Positions 55,292 through 63,999 of a stretch of 64,000 nucleotides of DNA are shown piece by piece. The DNA lies in contig NZ_JBHSEC010000006.1 in NCBI RefSeq assembly GCF_042651785.1, forward strand, positions 1-64,000. The letters are read 5' to 3'. How positions within the stretch are numbered: the stretch's first letter is position 1; the number at the start of each line of letters is the position of its first letter. This DNA is from Chungangia koreensis. GTDB taxonomy: Bacteria > Bacillota > Bacilli > Bacillales_A > Planococcaceae. The notes below the pieces were generated by a model. The model did no database searches. It saw only the letters and a program-made list of their open reading frames with translations, and was not told the DNA's origin. The position numbers and the translations under genes are program-made.

Positions 55292-56224
55292 TTAAACCCA
55301 TCCAACAACAAAAATCATCACAGGTATTGTCACTAATCCTAATAAAATGGAGATAGCCGTCATCAACGCGCCACTTTCAGCATCTGCAGAATACTTAGCA
55401 AAAAGAACAGATGTTAACGTCAACGTTGGCATCATCGCCTGAATGATGATTGTTTGAGACATCGTTCCATCCATAGCCGTAAAACCTAACATTAATGCGA
55501 CAATCAAAGGCAAGATAATGAGTTTGATGGTAAGTGGAAGCCAGAGCGTTTTCTTGACCTTTTCAAAATTGGTGACCTTCAGATTCATGATTAAGAAGCC
55601 GATGTAGAACATAGCCAACGGGGCAGCGAGCGCAGCCAATCGGTCAAAAAGGTCGATGAAAAGTACTGGCGGTCGTAATTGAAAGTAGGAGAGCAACAAC
55701 CCTACTACTATGGCAATGATCGGTAGATTGATCATCGCTTTGAGTGTACCTATTCCAGACTGTTTTCCCCGTTGCAAGAGCATGACAGCAACGGTCCAAA
55801 TGGTGAAATCGACTCCAGCGTCGAAGATTGCCGCATATAACGCTCCTTCTGGACCTAATAACACAGCACATAGCGGTATGCCGATAAAAGCAGTATTCCC
55901 CAGCCCTGCTACAATTCCGATTTCTGCTCGACGTAACCGATCTTCGATGAAAAATGAAGAGCCAAACCAGCCAAGAAAAATACCCACTACATTAATAATT
56001 ACGGATAGAGCAAATACAACCATCATATTCTTGAACAATCGATCATCCATTTCAACATGGAAAATACTTGAAAGAATGATGCACGGCATAGCTACATTGA
56101 AGATTAGACTTATGAACATCCGCTGAGTATCGCCAGTTAAAGGTGTCCATCTTGAGAGAATCGCTCCGATGGCGATCATAATAGCGATTAATGAAATTGA
56201 GCTAACAACAGCCATTTGTTCCAT
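55292..56224 (-). CDS. AEC-family transporter
   Basis: A 310-aa membrane protein with about ten predicted helices, of the auxin-efflux-carrier (AEC) family. Typical segments are FNVAMPCIILSSIF in the second helix region, GLGNTAFIGIPLCAVLLGPEG in the middle and QAMMPTLTLTSVLFAKY near the end. Bacterial members export or import small organic acids such as malate or malonate. The ATG at 56224 follows GGGAGGTGA; a longer frame to 56278 lacks a ribosome site. It lies just downstream of the second GntR operon on the same strand, so it may be read from it. Confidence 0.9.
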   Translation of the reverse strand: MEQMAVVSSISLIAIMIAIGAILSRWTPLTGDTQRMFISLIFNVAMPCIILSSIFHVEMDDRLFKNMMVVFALSVIINVVGIFLGWFGSSFFIEDRLRRAEIGIVAGLGNTAFIGIPLCAVLLGPEGALYAAIFDAGVDFTIWTVAVMLLQRGKQSGIGTLKAMINLPIIAIVVGLLLSYFQLRPPVLFIDLFDRLAALAAPLAMFYIGFLIMNLKVTNFEKVKKTLWLPLTIKLIILPLIVALMLGFTAMDGTMSQTIIIQAMMPTLTLTSVLFAKYSADAESGALMTAISILLGLVTIPVMIFVVGWV

Positions 56225-56343
56225 TTGCCACTCACCTCCCTCTCTTTCTCCTTCAAAAAAGAACCTGTGCCTTTTCATTGGTTAAGGGGGACTACCAAAC
56301 TAAACCCTTTTTCCTCAGAAACTACACAGATTCTCTCACTCAA

Positions 56344-56979
56344 CTATCTAAAATAGAAATCTCGGCCACCTAAAACATGTCGCTCCAATGCTTTTACAGC
56401 TCCATTGAAATCTTTTTGTACCAACAAAGCATTAATTTCCTCATGCTCTTGTATAGATTTCTTGAGCCGGAATGTTTCACGATTGAACACTTTCATCCCG
56501 TGCTGAATCAGCCTGTCGCTAATATTATTCAGTGTTCGGACAAAGTGATGATTATCATAAATCTTTAAAAAGGATTCATGATACTCTAAATCGAGCTTCA
56601 AAAACTCGTATACATCCAATCGTTCAACTGCATCCTTCTGCAGCTCCACATTCGCCTTCAAATCAGCTATGTGCCGATCAGTCAATAATTCAGCAATCCG
56701 CTCCATCGAATAGACCTCAATTGCCACTCGGACATGCATGAGGTCACTCGCTTCCTTTAACGTAATTTCCTTAATATACACTCCACGCTTCGGGATAATT
56801 TCAAGGAATTCCTCATTTTGAAGACGTTGAAGTGCTTCACGGATCGGCGTCCTGCTCATCTGGAGAGTATCGACAAGTTCATTCTCAGAAATGACCCTTC
56901 CCTCGAGTTCACCCATAATGAGCAACTTTTTTATTTTTTCATATGCAATTTCTTTCAAGTACATCTTCGTTGTGGTCAT
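56344..56979 (-). CDS. GntR-family regulator (FadR subfamily, FCD domain), B
   Basis: A 211-aa regulator with an N-terminal winged helix (ENELVDTLQMSRTPIREA is the recognition region) and a C-terminal FCD domain (LDLEYHESFL contains the first predicted metal ligands). It is a distant paralogue of the regulator at 21612-22286; the SRTPxREA recognition helices are nearly the same. Here it is the last gene of its operon, after the nitrilase gene. It probably binds the TTGTATACAA palindrome upstream of the RraA-type gene. The ribosome site before its ATG is weak. Confidence 0.92.
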   Translation of the reverse strand: MTTTKMYLKEIAYEKIKKLLIMGELEGRVISENELVDTLQMSRTPIREALQRLQNEEFLEIIPKRGVYIKEITLKEASDLMHVRVAIEVYSMERIAELLTDRHIADLKANVELQKDAVERLDVYEFLKLDLEYHESFLKIYDNHHFVRTLNNISDRLIQHGMKVFNRETFRLKKSIQEHEEINALLVQKDFNGAVKALERHVLGGRDFYFR

Positions 56980-56995
56980 TTAAACACCAACTATC

Positions 56996-57802
56996 TTAAT
57001 AATACTGAGGTTTGCGGTGAGTAAGGCAAGGAATACTCTCCCTTGCACTCTTTACCCGTTCTTCCTCCAGTTCCGCATAGATGACGCCTTCTTTTTCGGG
57101 TGCTCTTGCTACGACCGTTCCCCATGGATCGATGATCATACTGTTTCCGTAGCAAACTTTACCCGGCAAATGGCTGCCAATCTGTCCTGCTGCTATAACA
57201 TAGCATTGGTTCTCGATTGCACGAGCTCGTAATAGTGTTTCCCAGTGAAGCATTCCCGTATATTGAGTAAACGCCGCCGGAAGAAATAGAATATTACAGC
57301 CTTCCAATGCATACTTCCTAAACAATTCCGGGAATCTCAAATCATAGCAGATGGCCATTCCAGCCTTACCAAACGGCAGTTCCACCATTTCGGACGAATC
57401 CCCGCCTTCGATACTGTTCGATTCCATATAGGAAGAGACTCCATTGATAGCAATGTCAAATAAATGAATTTTATGGTACTTCCCTATTATTTTACCATTT
57501 GGAGCGATTACAAGGCTCGTATTATATGATTTTTGCTCCGAATGCTTTTCGATCATACTACCAGCGTGGATATAAATTTCGTTTTGTTTAGCCAAGTCGC
57601 TTAATAGCTCTACAGTTTGGCCATTTGCAATTTCTTCTGCGTTCGCCAGTTTCCCCGCCTCTTCGCCCATATAGTTGAAGTATTCCGGCAAGGAAACAAG
57701 AGTTGCTCCGTTGTCAGCCGCCTGGCGAATGAAGCCCTCAGCCTTTTGTAGATTTTCTTCTTTATTCGACTTTGTATTCATTTGAACAACTGCAACTTTC
57801 AT
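56996..57802 (-). CDS. Nitrilase-superfamily amidase (omega-amidase-like), copy B
   Basis: A carbon-nitrogen hydrolase of 268 aa with the catalytic triad Glu40 (VSLPEYFNY), Lys111 (KYHKIHLFD) and Cys152 (MAICYDLRFPEL). The residues around the Cys fit the Nit/omega-amidase branch, acting on monoamides of dicarboxylic or oxo-dicarboxylic acids. The ATG at 57802 is preferred; GTG at 57811 lies inside the AAAGGGTG site. It follows the TRAP permease by 20 bases and precedes the GntR gene. It is only moderately similar to copy A, so the two may use different amides. Confidence 0.92.
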   Translation of the reverse strand: MKVAVVQMNTKSNKEENLQKAEGFIRQAADNGATLVSLPEYFNYMGEEAGKLANAEEIANGQTVELLSDLAKQNEIYIHAGSMIEKHSEQKSYNTSLVIAPNGKIIGKYHKIHLFDIAINGVSSYMESNSIEGGDSSEMVELPFGKAGMAICYDLRFPELFRKYALEGCNILFLPAAFTQYTGMLHWETLLRARAIENQCYVIAAGQIGSHLPGKVCYGNSMIIDPWGTVVARAPEKEGVIYAELEEERVKSARESIPCLTHRKPQYY

Positions 57803-57821
57803 AGTCAACACCCTTTCGACG

Positions 57822-59108
57822 TTACTTGCCTCCTAATATAGAAGGTAGCCATAGTGAGATTTGAGGGAAGTACGTAATCAATAACAAAGCGATAAAAAGC
57901 GGTATATAGAAAGGAATGACGCTTTTCACTACACTTTCAAACGAAACCTTCCCGACCCGGCTCATAACATATAAACCAAGTCCAACTGGTGGGGTAATCA
58001 TTCCAATCAGTAAGTTGTAGCACATGACGATTCCGAAATGGATTCGGTCAATGCCTAAACTATCAATAATCGGTAATAATATCGGAAGCATAATCAGTTT
58101 GATCGGGATCCCTTCCATAATACTTCCTAAGAAAAGCAACAGAATATTGATAAGTAACAGCATTAAGAATTTATTCTCCGTCAAGCTCAACAAGAAGTCT
58201 GACAATAGTACCGGTAATTGCTCAGCCGAAATAATCCAGCCCATCGCTGTCCCGACACCGATCAAGAACATGATTAATGCCGTTGAGTTGATCGAAGCCA
58301 TGAATGCATCTTTCAAGTTTTTGAAATCGAATTCCTTATAGATCACTGCACAGAACAAGGAATAGATGACTGCAATTACTCCTGCCTCAGTAGGAGTGAC
58401 GACACCGCCAAGCATTCCACCTAAAATGACTGCTGGCGCCAACAATGCCCAAAATCCGTCCTTCAGTGTACGGCCGACTTCCTTTATCGAGAACGTTTCC
58501 GGTTCAGGGACGACAATTGTGCCACGGATTGCTCCTATATGTACATAAACCGACAAAGTCAATGCAATTAGCAGTCCTGGTATGATTCCAGCGATGAACA
58601 ATTTCTCTACCGACACTTCTGCCAAGTATGCATAGACAATGAGCGGTACACTTGGCGGTATGATGGCCCCGATTACGGAAGAAGCCAACGTCAAAGCAGC
58701 ACTGAATGGCTTTGTATAGCCTTTTCGCACCATCGCTTTCATTTCGATAGCTCCAAGTCCTGCTTGGTCACCTACAGCCGTTCCGGAAATACCCGAAAAG
58801 ATGACGCTCGCAAAGATGTTAACTTGTGCAAGCCCCGCACGAATATGACCTAACAAGGCCGCACAGAAATCAAAGATTCGTTGAGTAATACCTGCTGAAT
58901 TCATTAAGTTACCTGCTAAGATGAATAACGGAATTGCTAATAGTGTGTAACCCTTGATCCCTTCAACTAACATTAGTGACAATACTTCCGACGTATAGCC
59001 ACCCATCAGTAGGGCGACTAACGTCGAAAGTGCCATTGCGAAGGAAACCGGGAAACCGATTGCCAGTAATACTAAGAACACAACGAACATCGTTATACCA
59101 AGGACCAT
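57822..59108 (-). CDS. TRAP transporter large permease (DctM type), third system
   Basis: A 428-aa DctM permease with about 12 hydrophobic segments. Family stretches are FSGISGTAVGDQAGLGAIEM, GAIIPPSVPLIVYAYL and IGMITPPVGLGLYVMSRVG. GAGGAGGT stands eight bases before the ATG, and the start lies one base after the small-permease stop codon. The preceding genes encode its DctQ and DctP partners, the following one the nitrilase-family enzyme. Confidence 0.95.
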   Translation of the reverse strand: MVLGITMFVVFLVLLAIGFPVSFAMALSTLVALLMGGYTSEVLSLMLVEGIKGYTLLAIPLFILAGNLMNSAGITQRIFDFCAALLGHIRAGLAQVNIFASVIFSGISGTAVGDQAGLGAIEMKAMVRKGYTKPFSAALTLASSVIGAIIPPSVPLIVYAYLAEVSVEKLFIAGIIPGLLIALTLSVYVHIGAIRGTIVVPEPETFSIKEVGRTLKDGFWALLAPAVILGGMLGGVVTPTEAGVIAVIYSLFCAVIYKEFDFKNLKDAFMASINSTALIMFLIGVGTAMGWIISAEQLPVLLSDFLLSLTENKFLMLLLINILLLFLGSIMEGIPIKLIMLPILLPIIDSLGIDRIHFGIVMCYNLLIGMITPPVGLGLYVMSRVGKVSFESVVKSVIPFYIPLFIALLLITYFPQISLWLPSILGGK

Positions 59109-59109
59109 T

Positions 59110-59604
59110 TCAATCTACCTCCTCAGCCGGGAAAGGATCCATCTTCCCTTTTAAAATGAGGAAGAACTGATTGATCGATACGACCACCAATAATAACAAT
59201 AGCAATACAAGCGGTGCATAGAACCATGCGGAAGCCGCCTTCATAATGAGCGTCTTCTTTTCCATGTGGCTTATCGTTAATTTCGTAGAGTAAAAGAGCA
59301 TTGCGCCTGTGATGAAGGTCAGCAGCACACTGTTAAATAAGCCGACCATGCGCTGCTTCCCCTCATCCAACTTTTTAACCAAGAAGGTAATCATAATATC
59401 TTCGCGGTCAACGACCAGCTTGCCAAAGCCTAAGAATGTAATCCAACACACCAAAATAGATGCGAATTCCTGTGACCAGACAAACGAATTATGGAAGAAG
59501 TAGCGTGAAACGATTTCCATAGTCAATATGCCGATGAGTGCGATAAAACAGATTAAAGCGACGAAGGAGTAACCTAAAGCTAAACGTTTTAACCATTTAT
59601 CCAA
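59110..59604 (-). CDS. TRAP transporter small permease (DctQ type), third system
   Basis: A 164-aa four-helix protein. The DctQ pattern EIVSRYFFHNSFVWSQEFASIL is clear in the first third. The start is TTG (59604) with GGTGG close upstream. It is packed between the binding-protein gene (13 bases) and the large-permease gene (1 base). Confidence 0.92.
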   Translation of the reverse strand: MDKWLKRLALGYSFVALICFIALIGILTMEIVSRYFFHNSFVWSQEFASILVCWITFLGFGKLVVDREDIMITFLVKKLDEGKQRMVGLFNSVLLTFITGAMLFYSTKLTISHMEKKTLIMKAASAWFYAPLVLLLLLLVVVSINQFFLILKGKMDPFPAEEVD

Positions 59605-59617
59605 CTAAGCCACCGCC

Positions 59618-60625
59618 TCATTTCAAAGATTTGATTTGGTCGACATAACCCTTCGGAAGTTTCCCTTCCTCTTCCAACTGGTAATGGTAATCGGAGAACG
59701 CATCCACCCATTCCTGCTTGTCGATTTCAAAGATTTCAATTCCGTGCTCTGACTTCATTAGTTCCAAATGTTCCTTAACTTCTTTATCTGTTAACTCTGC
59801 AGCTTTTTCTCCTGCCTCATTTGCAGCATCAATCAGGATTTGCTGGTGTTCCTCTGATAAGCCTGAGAATTTATCTTCACTTATGGCGATTACTACATCC
59901 TGAGGATACTCATCAATCACTGTCATATATGGTGCCACTTCTGTAAATTTCATCGGCCATACAAGTGAAATCGGAGAAGTAACCGCATCCACCAGGTTTT
60001 GTTTCAATGCAAGATAGGTCTCTGTCCAAGCCACTACAGTTGGTTTTGCTCCAACCGACTCATAAGCTGCAGAATAGAATGCAGATTCGAAAGAACGGAT
60101 TTTCAATCCCTTCAAATCTTCTACAGACTTAATCGGTTCTTTAGATAGGAGTACACGATATGGTCCACGGATGAAATTCCGTTCCGTATTAAGAATCCGC
60201 ACTCCATTGTCAATCAGATTCTTATTAATTTCCTCTCCCATTTCGCCAGTATTGAATTTCGTGTAGTGGTCATAATCACTGAACAAATATGGAATACTAC
60301 TCACTTCAATATTTGAATCGAAGTCCGAGAAATACGTCGCTCCTTCTGCATACATATCCTGTGTACCGAGAAGCATGTTATCAATTTGAGTCGTCCCTTT
60401 TCCTAATTGCTCAGCAGGATAAACTTTTACTACAAGAGATCCATCGCTTTTTTCCTTAACAAGATCAGCGAAATGCTGGAATGTCTGGCCTTCCGCAGTA
60501 TCCTCAGGCATTTTCGTGCCAAGCTTTAACTCAACTACTTCCCCAGCTGCTTCACCATCCTCACTGCAAGCGCTTACAACGAAAAGTGAAAATAATGCTA
60601 CTAACATGAACGTAAACTTCTTCAT
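59618..60625 (-). CDS. TRAP solute-binding lipoprotein (DctP type), third system
   Basis: A lipoprotein of about 335 aa: the signal ends LFVVSACSEDG, with the lipid-attached Cys near residue 20. DctP-fold segments are ELKLGTKMPEDTAEGQTFQH, GLKIRSFESAFYSAAYESVG (with the conserved Arg) and ALKQNLVDAVTSPISLVWP. Three in-frame ATGs follow AAGGGAG; the third (60625) has the best spacing, nine bases. It comes five codons or fewer after the RraA-type gene and supplies the substrate specificity of this transporter. Confidence 0.94.
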   Translation of the reverse strand: MKKFTFMLVALFSLFVVSACSEDGEAAGEVVELKLGTKMPEDTAEGQTFQHFADLVKEKSDGSLVVKVYPAEQLGKGTTQIDNMLLGTQDMYAEGATYFSDFDSNIEVSSIPYLFSDYDHYTKFNTGEMGEEINKNLIDNGVRILNTERNFIRGPYRVLLSKEPIKSVEDLKGLKIRSFESAFYSAAYESVGAKPTVVAWTETYLALKQNLVDAVTSPISLVWPMKFTEVAPYMTVIDEYPQDVVIAISEDKFSGLSEEHQQILIDAANEAGEKAAELTDKEVKEHLELMKSEHGIEIFEIDKQEWVDAFSDYHYQLEEEGKLPKGYVDQIKSLK

Positions 60626-60639
60626 CCTCATCATCTCCC

Positions 60640-61314
60640 TTATTTTAATGAAAAATAGGAATCTACTAAACTTCCTGCCTTTGTAATATCAGCTAACAAC
60701 TCACCAGAATCTAAACGTTTCTTTGTATGTGGTTCCCTTGCTTCACTTTCTTCTGCCTTTGCCAATACTTCTTCATAATTTACTTCTTGTCCCATTACCA
60801 AAACACCATTATCATCAGCAACAATGACATCCCCAGGCTTCACTGTTACGCCGCCACATTGAATGATTGTATTGATTTCTCCGCTTTGACCGTATAGTTT
60901 CGTTGTAATTGGTGACAATCCCGTTGCAAATACCGGTATGCCAATTTCACGAATCGCTTGAATGTCTGTACATGGTCCATCAATAATAATTCCGACAACC
61001 TTCCGTACATTTGCCGCATATGCGACCATTTCCCCCACACATGCATGCTTCACATCACCAGTTCGGTCAATGACGATGACATCCCCTTCTCCTGCCATAC
61101 TGACCGCCTTATGTACCATTGTTGAATCATTGACGCTTGTCCGAACCGTGAAAGCCGTACCCACCACTTTTACATCTTGCAGCATAGACTTTACAGTTGG
61201 ATCCATGAATCCATAGTGTAAGTTATGGCCAATCGTAGCAGGCTCTACACGCTCAAACCTCTCACGTAATTCCTCTGTTAAATTAGTATTTTGCACTTTC
61301 TCGTTGATAATCAA
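60640..61314 (-). CDS. RraA-family protein (oxo-acid aldolase/decarboxylase-like)
   Basis: A 224-aa protein of the RraA-like family, which includes 4-hydroxy-4-methyl-2-oxoglutarate aldolases with oxaloacetate decarboxylase activity. Family positions are visible: GTAFTVRTSVND, DVIVIDRTGD, ACVGEMVAYAA and GIIIDGPCTDI. In characterised aldolases the last motif is usually DG-x-x-R-D; here it is DG-P-C-T-D, so the substrate-binding Arg may be replaced. The start is TTG (61314), eight bases after GGGGAGG. It is the first gene of the second GntR/TRAP operon. Confidence 0.88.
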   Translation of the reverse strand: MIINEKVQNTNLTEELRERFERVEPATIGHNLHYGFMDPTVKSMLQDVKVVGTAFTVRTSVNDSTMVHKAVSMAGEGDVIVIDRTGDVKHACVGEMVAYAANVRKVVGIIIDGPCTDIQAIREIGIPVFATGLSPITTKLYGQSGEINTIIQCGGVTVKPGDVIVADDNGVLVMGQEVNYEEVLAKAEESEAREPHTKKRLDSGELLADITKAGSLVDSYFSLK

Positions 61315-61339
61315 TGTAACTGCCTCCCCTTAAGTTCAT

Positions 61340-61378
61340 CTTGTATACAAGTTATATAATAAATGAATGCGTTTTCAA
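61340..61378 (-). promoter_or_regulatory. Promoter and TTGTATACAA operator of the RraA/TRAP operon
   Basis: On the minus strand TTGAAA (61378-61373), a 16-base spacer and TATAAC (61356-61351). The perfect 12-bp palindrome CTTGTATACAAG (61340-61351) starts at the -10 box and covers the transcription start, so a bound regulator would block transcription. It shares the TGTATACA core with the site at 22311-22320. Confidence 0.7.
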
Positions 61379-61463
61379 AAACAATATAATTATTAGATTT
61401 TTTTATTTTATCAGTTAAATTAATAATTAAACTTTTGAATATATGAAAAACTATAGGCAATGG

Positions 61464-61496
61464 AAAAAGCCCTGCAGAGTCCTCCACAAGGCTTTA
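61464..61496 (-). terminator. Terminator of the SipW operon
   Basis: On the minus strand AAAGCC...GGCTTT with partly paired interior, followed by TTTCC. It lies between the TasA-like gene and the promoter of the RraA operon. Confidence 0.75.
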
Positions 61497-61532
61497 AATC
61501 ATTGTACGAATAAATTATTTTAGATTCTGGCA

Positions 61533-62183
61533 CTAAAAACTCATTCTGTAACGTCTGATGAACATAAACACAATTCCACTTGCCACAAGCAAAGAACCGA
61601 ATAACATCAGTTTAACTATTTTTGACATCGGGTTAGTTGGGCTGGACAAGTCTGTTGGTCCGAAACTGGCAACCTGTCCTTCTGTCATGACATAAACCGG
61701 AGGGCTAGCTTTTCCTTCGGCTATAAAAGAGAAAGCAAAATCTGACACAAGCCCTTGAAATTCATTTCCAAGATGTTCTGGAAAACGAATCGTGATCTCT
61801 AAATTTTCTTCGGTACTACTTGTAAGTTCTCGTTCTGGCAATGCTATGAATGCAGCCATTTTCCCTTGATACAATTCTGTATCGCCTGCTTTAATTTCCA
61901 GCATCAGCTCATTGAAAAGCTTTTCATCTCCACTGTTCTGTAACTGCATTTGGTAGACAAAATCTTTGCTTCCCGAATTCTGAACTGTAATGGTCCGTGG
62001 TGCCCAATCACCAGGTTTCATGTTGCTAATATCAAATAAATTTTCTTTTGGTGAAATACTGATGACTAGTTCATTTTCAGCAGCCTTGTCGTTTTTCTCA
62101 TCTGCAAATACACTCGGTGTGGGATAGAAACTGATCACGCTAATCAATAGAAGAAGGGGGAATAATCGATAGAATTTAGTCAT
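61533..62183 (-). CDS. TasA/camelysin-like exported protein with C-terminal anchor
   Basis: A 216-aa protein with a signal peptide (to about residue 27, SVFAD), an Ig-like extracellular domain and a C-terminal membrane helix (IVKLMLFGSLLVASGIVFMF) with a basic end. The stretch LFDISNMKPGDWAPRTITVQNSG is the pattern seen in TasA-like matrix proteins at their N-terminal strand. It follows the SipW gene by 33 bases. It is probably a membrane-tethered partner of the secreted repeat protein of the same operon, for example an assembly or anchoring factor. Confidence 0.75.
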   Translation of the reverse strand: MTKFYRLFPLLLLISVISFYPTPSVFADEKNDKAAENELVISISPKENLFDISNMKPGDWAPRTITVQNSGSKDFVYQMQLQNSGDEKLFNELMLEIKAGDTELYQGKMAAFIALPERELTSSTEENLEITIRFPEHLGNEFQGLVSDFAFSFIAEGKASPPVYVMTEGQVASFGPTDLSSPTNPMSKIVKLMLFGSLLVASGIVFMFIRRYRMSF

Positions 62184-62216
62184 GCTAATGCCTCCTTACA
62201 TGTTCTATTGACTAAT

Positions 62217-62828
62217 TCATGAAGTACTTTTCTCGCCATCTTCTCCTACGATATTCACTTGGTTTTTCGGACGCAATTCCATCACAGATAGAACTTTCCA
62301 AATCGTAAATGCGGAGTAGATCAGCAACAGGAATCCAGGTATTAACAGTAATAATGCTCCATTTTTAGACTGCGCAAAATTAATGAAGTATCCCACGTAA
62401 GGTAATGTGAAACCGGTGTATTCCGCAACTACATTCTCAGAAAGCACTGGATTCATATCCTCCGCATTGTTGTTATCCCCTTTTGTCCGGTAAAGTACAG
62501 AGTCGCCACTTTTGACTACCTCAGTAATTCTGTGTGTAATCAGCATGTCTTCCTCAGCTTGGAATGTAATGACATCTCCTTTTTGAAAGTCTTTTTTATC
62601 TTCGGCCAATTTTACTGCAATGATTGATCCCGTTAGAATCCCCGGCTCCATGGATCCCGAAAGCACTGTTTTTAACTGGTAACCGAAAACTTGCGGTTCT
62701 CCTCCAGAGGCTTTCGATATAACAACTAAGGTAGCTACGGTAATTAGCAGAACCATCAATATGCCGGAAACAATATTATTTACCCACTTTTTTATCTTTT
62801 GATTTTTCGATTTCTTATTATTTCTCAT
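62217..62828 (-). CDS. sipW: Signal peptidase I of the SipW (ER) type
   Basis: A 203-aa membrane peptidase that cleaves the special signal peptides of biofilm-matrix proteins such as TasA. The catalytic Ser59 lies in LSGSMEPG and a His, His99 in LITHRI, replaces the Lys of ordinary bacterial type I peptidases; this Ser/His pair is diagnostic of the archaeal/ER-like branch. There are two membrane helices (about 17-38 and 155-180). The ATG at 62828 has GGAAGGTG upstream and overlaps the end of the repeat-protein gene by 11 bases, so it is translationally coupled to its probable substrate. Confidence 0.95.
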   Translation of the reverse strand: MRNNKKSKNQKIKKWVNNIVSGILMVLLITVATLVVISKASGGEPQVFGYQLKTVLSGSMEPGILTGSIIAVKLAEDKKDFQKGDVITFQAEEDMLITHRITEVVKSGDSVLYRTKGDNNNAEDMNPVLSENVVAEYTGFTLPYVGYFINFAQSKNGALLLLIPGFLLLIYSAFTIWKVLSVMELRPKNQVNIVGEDGEKSTS

Positions 62829-63999
62829 TTGGATCACCTTCCTCTTTCTCTTTGTTTTTTTCTTGTTCTAAAACGTTCATTTCATCGTCGTCTCTCTTTA
62901 TATCAATACTATTATTTGAAGCTTCCTCTTTTTTAGAATCCTGATCTGTTGGGTTCTTTTCATTCGATTTGTTTACAGATTCATCTTTAGAGTCGGGTTG
63001 TTGACTTTCATTATTAGATTTCTGTTGGTCATTCTTAGAGTCCGGTTGTTGTTGACTTTCATCATTAGACTTCTGTGGGTCTTCCCCATTTACCTTTCCC
63101 TCGGCTTCTTTCGCTGCTGCTTTTTCTATTTCATCTTGTTTCACGTTTATCTGTTCAGTTGTTTCTTCATCTATGGCCGCTTTATTTTCTTCAGTTACTT
63201 CATTCGCTTTATCTTCTTTATCTTTGCAGTCTACTTTGACTTCCGTACTTAAAGAAGTATCCTGTTCATTCTCTTCTAAAAGGCTACCATCTTCGTTCTT
63301 ACAACCAATCTCGACTGCCGTATCTGCTGGATCCTCTTCAACTATTCCCTTAGTACCATCCGCTTCTTCCTCACAGTCACTCACATATTCACCGCTTGAA
63401 CTTCCAGCGCTTTCGCTTTCCTCTACTGGAATATCAACTGTGTTTTCGGAATCCACATTATTTTCCTCGCCCGATACTGCATCACTTACAGTTTCTTCTA
63501 TAGGACTATCTACTGTGGTGTCAGGATCAACATTATTTTCCTCACCAGCTAACGCTTCATTTTCGGTTTCTTCTATAGAATTATCAACTGTGTTTGCGAG
63601 ATGAACATTATATTCCTCGTCCAATAATGCATCATTTTCACTTTCTTCTATAGGGTTATCGACTGTGTTGTCAGAATCCACATTATTTTCCTCGCCCGAT
63701 ACTGCATCATTTTCACTTTCTTCTATAGAATTATCGACTGTGTTTTCGGGAGCAACATTATTTTCCTCAACCGATAAGGCATCATTTTCGCTTTCTTCTA
63801 TAGGATTATCGATTGTGTTTTCGGGAGCAACAGTATTTTCCTCGCCAGATAGTCCATCATTTCCGGTTTCTATATTAGAATCTTCATCTTTATCCTCACT
63901 ATTAAATTCGGTTCCCTCACTCGAACCCTCTTCAATTGTAGAATCTTGACCACATCCAACTTCCCATGTACCGGCAGTTATTATCTGGGTAATCTCCGA
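62818..63999 (-). CDS. Acidic repeat protein, probable SipW substrate (N-terminus outside window)
   Basis: The frame is open from the stop at 62818 to the window edge, at least 393 residues, so the N-terminus is missing. The visible start reads TQIITAGTWEVGCGQD; ITAGTW after a signal sequence is common in SipW-dependent proteins. Then comes a very acidic region with about six tandem 25-residue units (NTVDNPIEESENDA and variants, followed by EENNV). A Lys/Glu/Gln/Ser-rich part follows (QQPDSKNDQQKSNNESQQPD), ending EKEEGDPNEK. There is no membrane anchor in the visible part. It is likely a secreted, disordered, possibly calcium-binding matrix protein. Confidence 0.85.
   Translation of the reverse strand, partial: SEITQIITAGTWEVGCGQDSTIEEGSSEGTEFNSEDKDEDSNIETGNDGLSGEENTVAPENTIDNPIEESENDALSVEENNVAPENTVDNSIEESENDAVSGEENNVDSDNTVDNPIEESENDALLDEEYNVHLANTVDNSIEETENEALAGEENNVDPDTTVDSPIEETVSDAVSGEENNVDSENTVDIPVEESESAGSSSGEYVSDCEEEADGTKGIVEEDPADTAVEIGCKNEDGSLLEENEQDTSLSTEVKVDCKDKEDKANEVTEENKAAIDEETTEQINVKQDEIEKAAAKEAEGKVNGEDPQKSNDESQQQPDSKNDQQKSNNESQQPDSKDESVNKSNEKNPTDQDSKKEEASNNSIDIKRDDDEMNVLEQEKNKEKEEGDPNEK
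63410..63850 (-). repeat. 75-bp coding tandem repeats
   Basis: About six units of 25 codons plus partial ends, each beginning with NT(V/I)D(N/S)(P/S)IEE(S/T) and ending EENNV plus three residues. Neighbouring units differ by only a few changes, which suggests recent expansion and probable length variation between strains. Confidence 0.88.
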
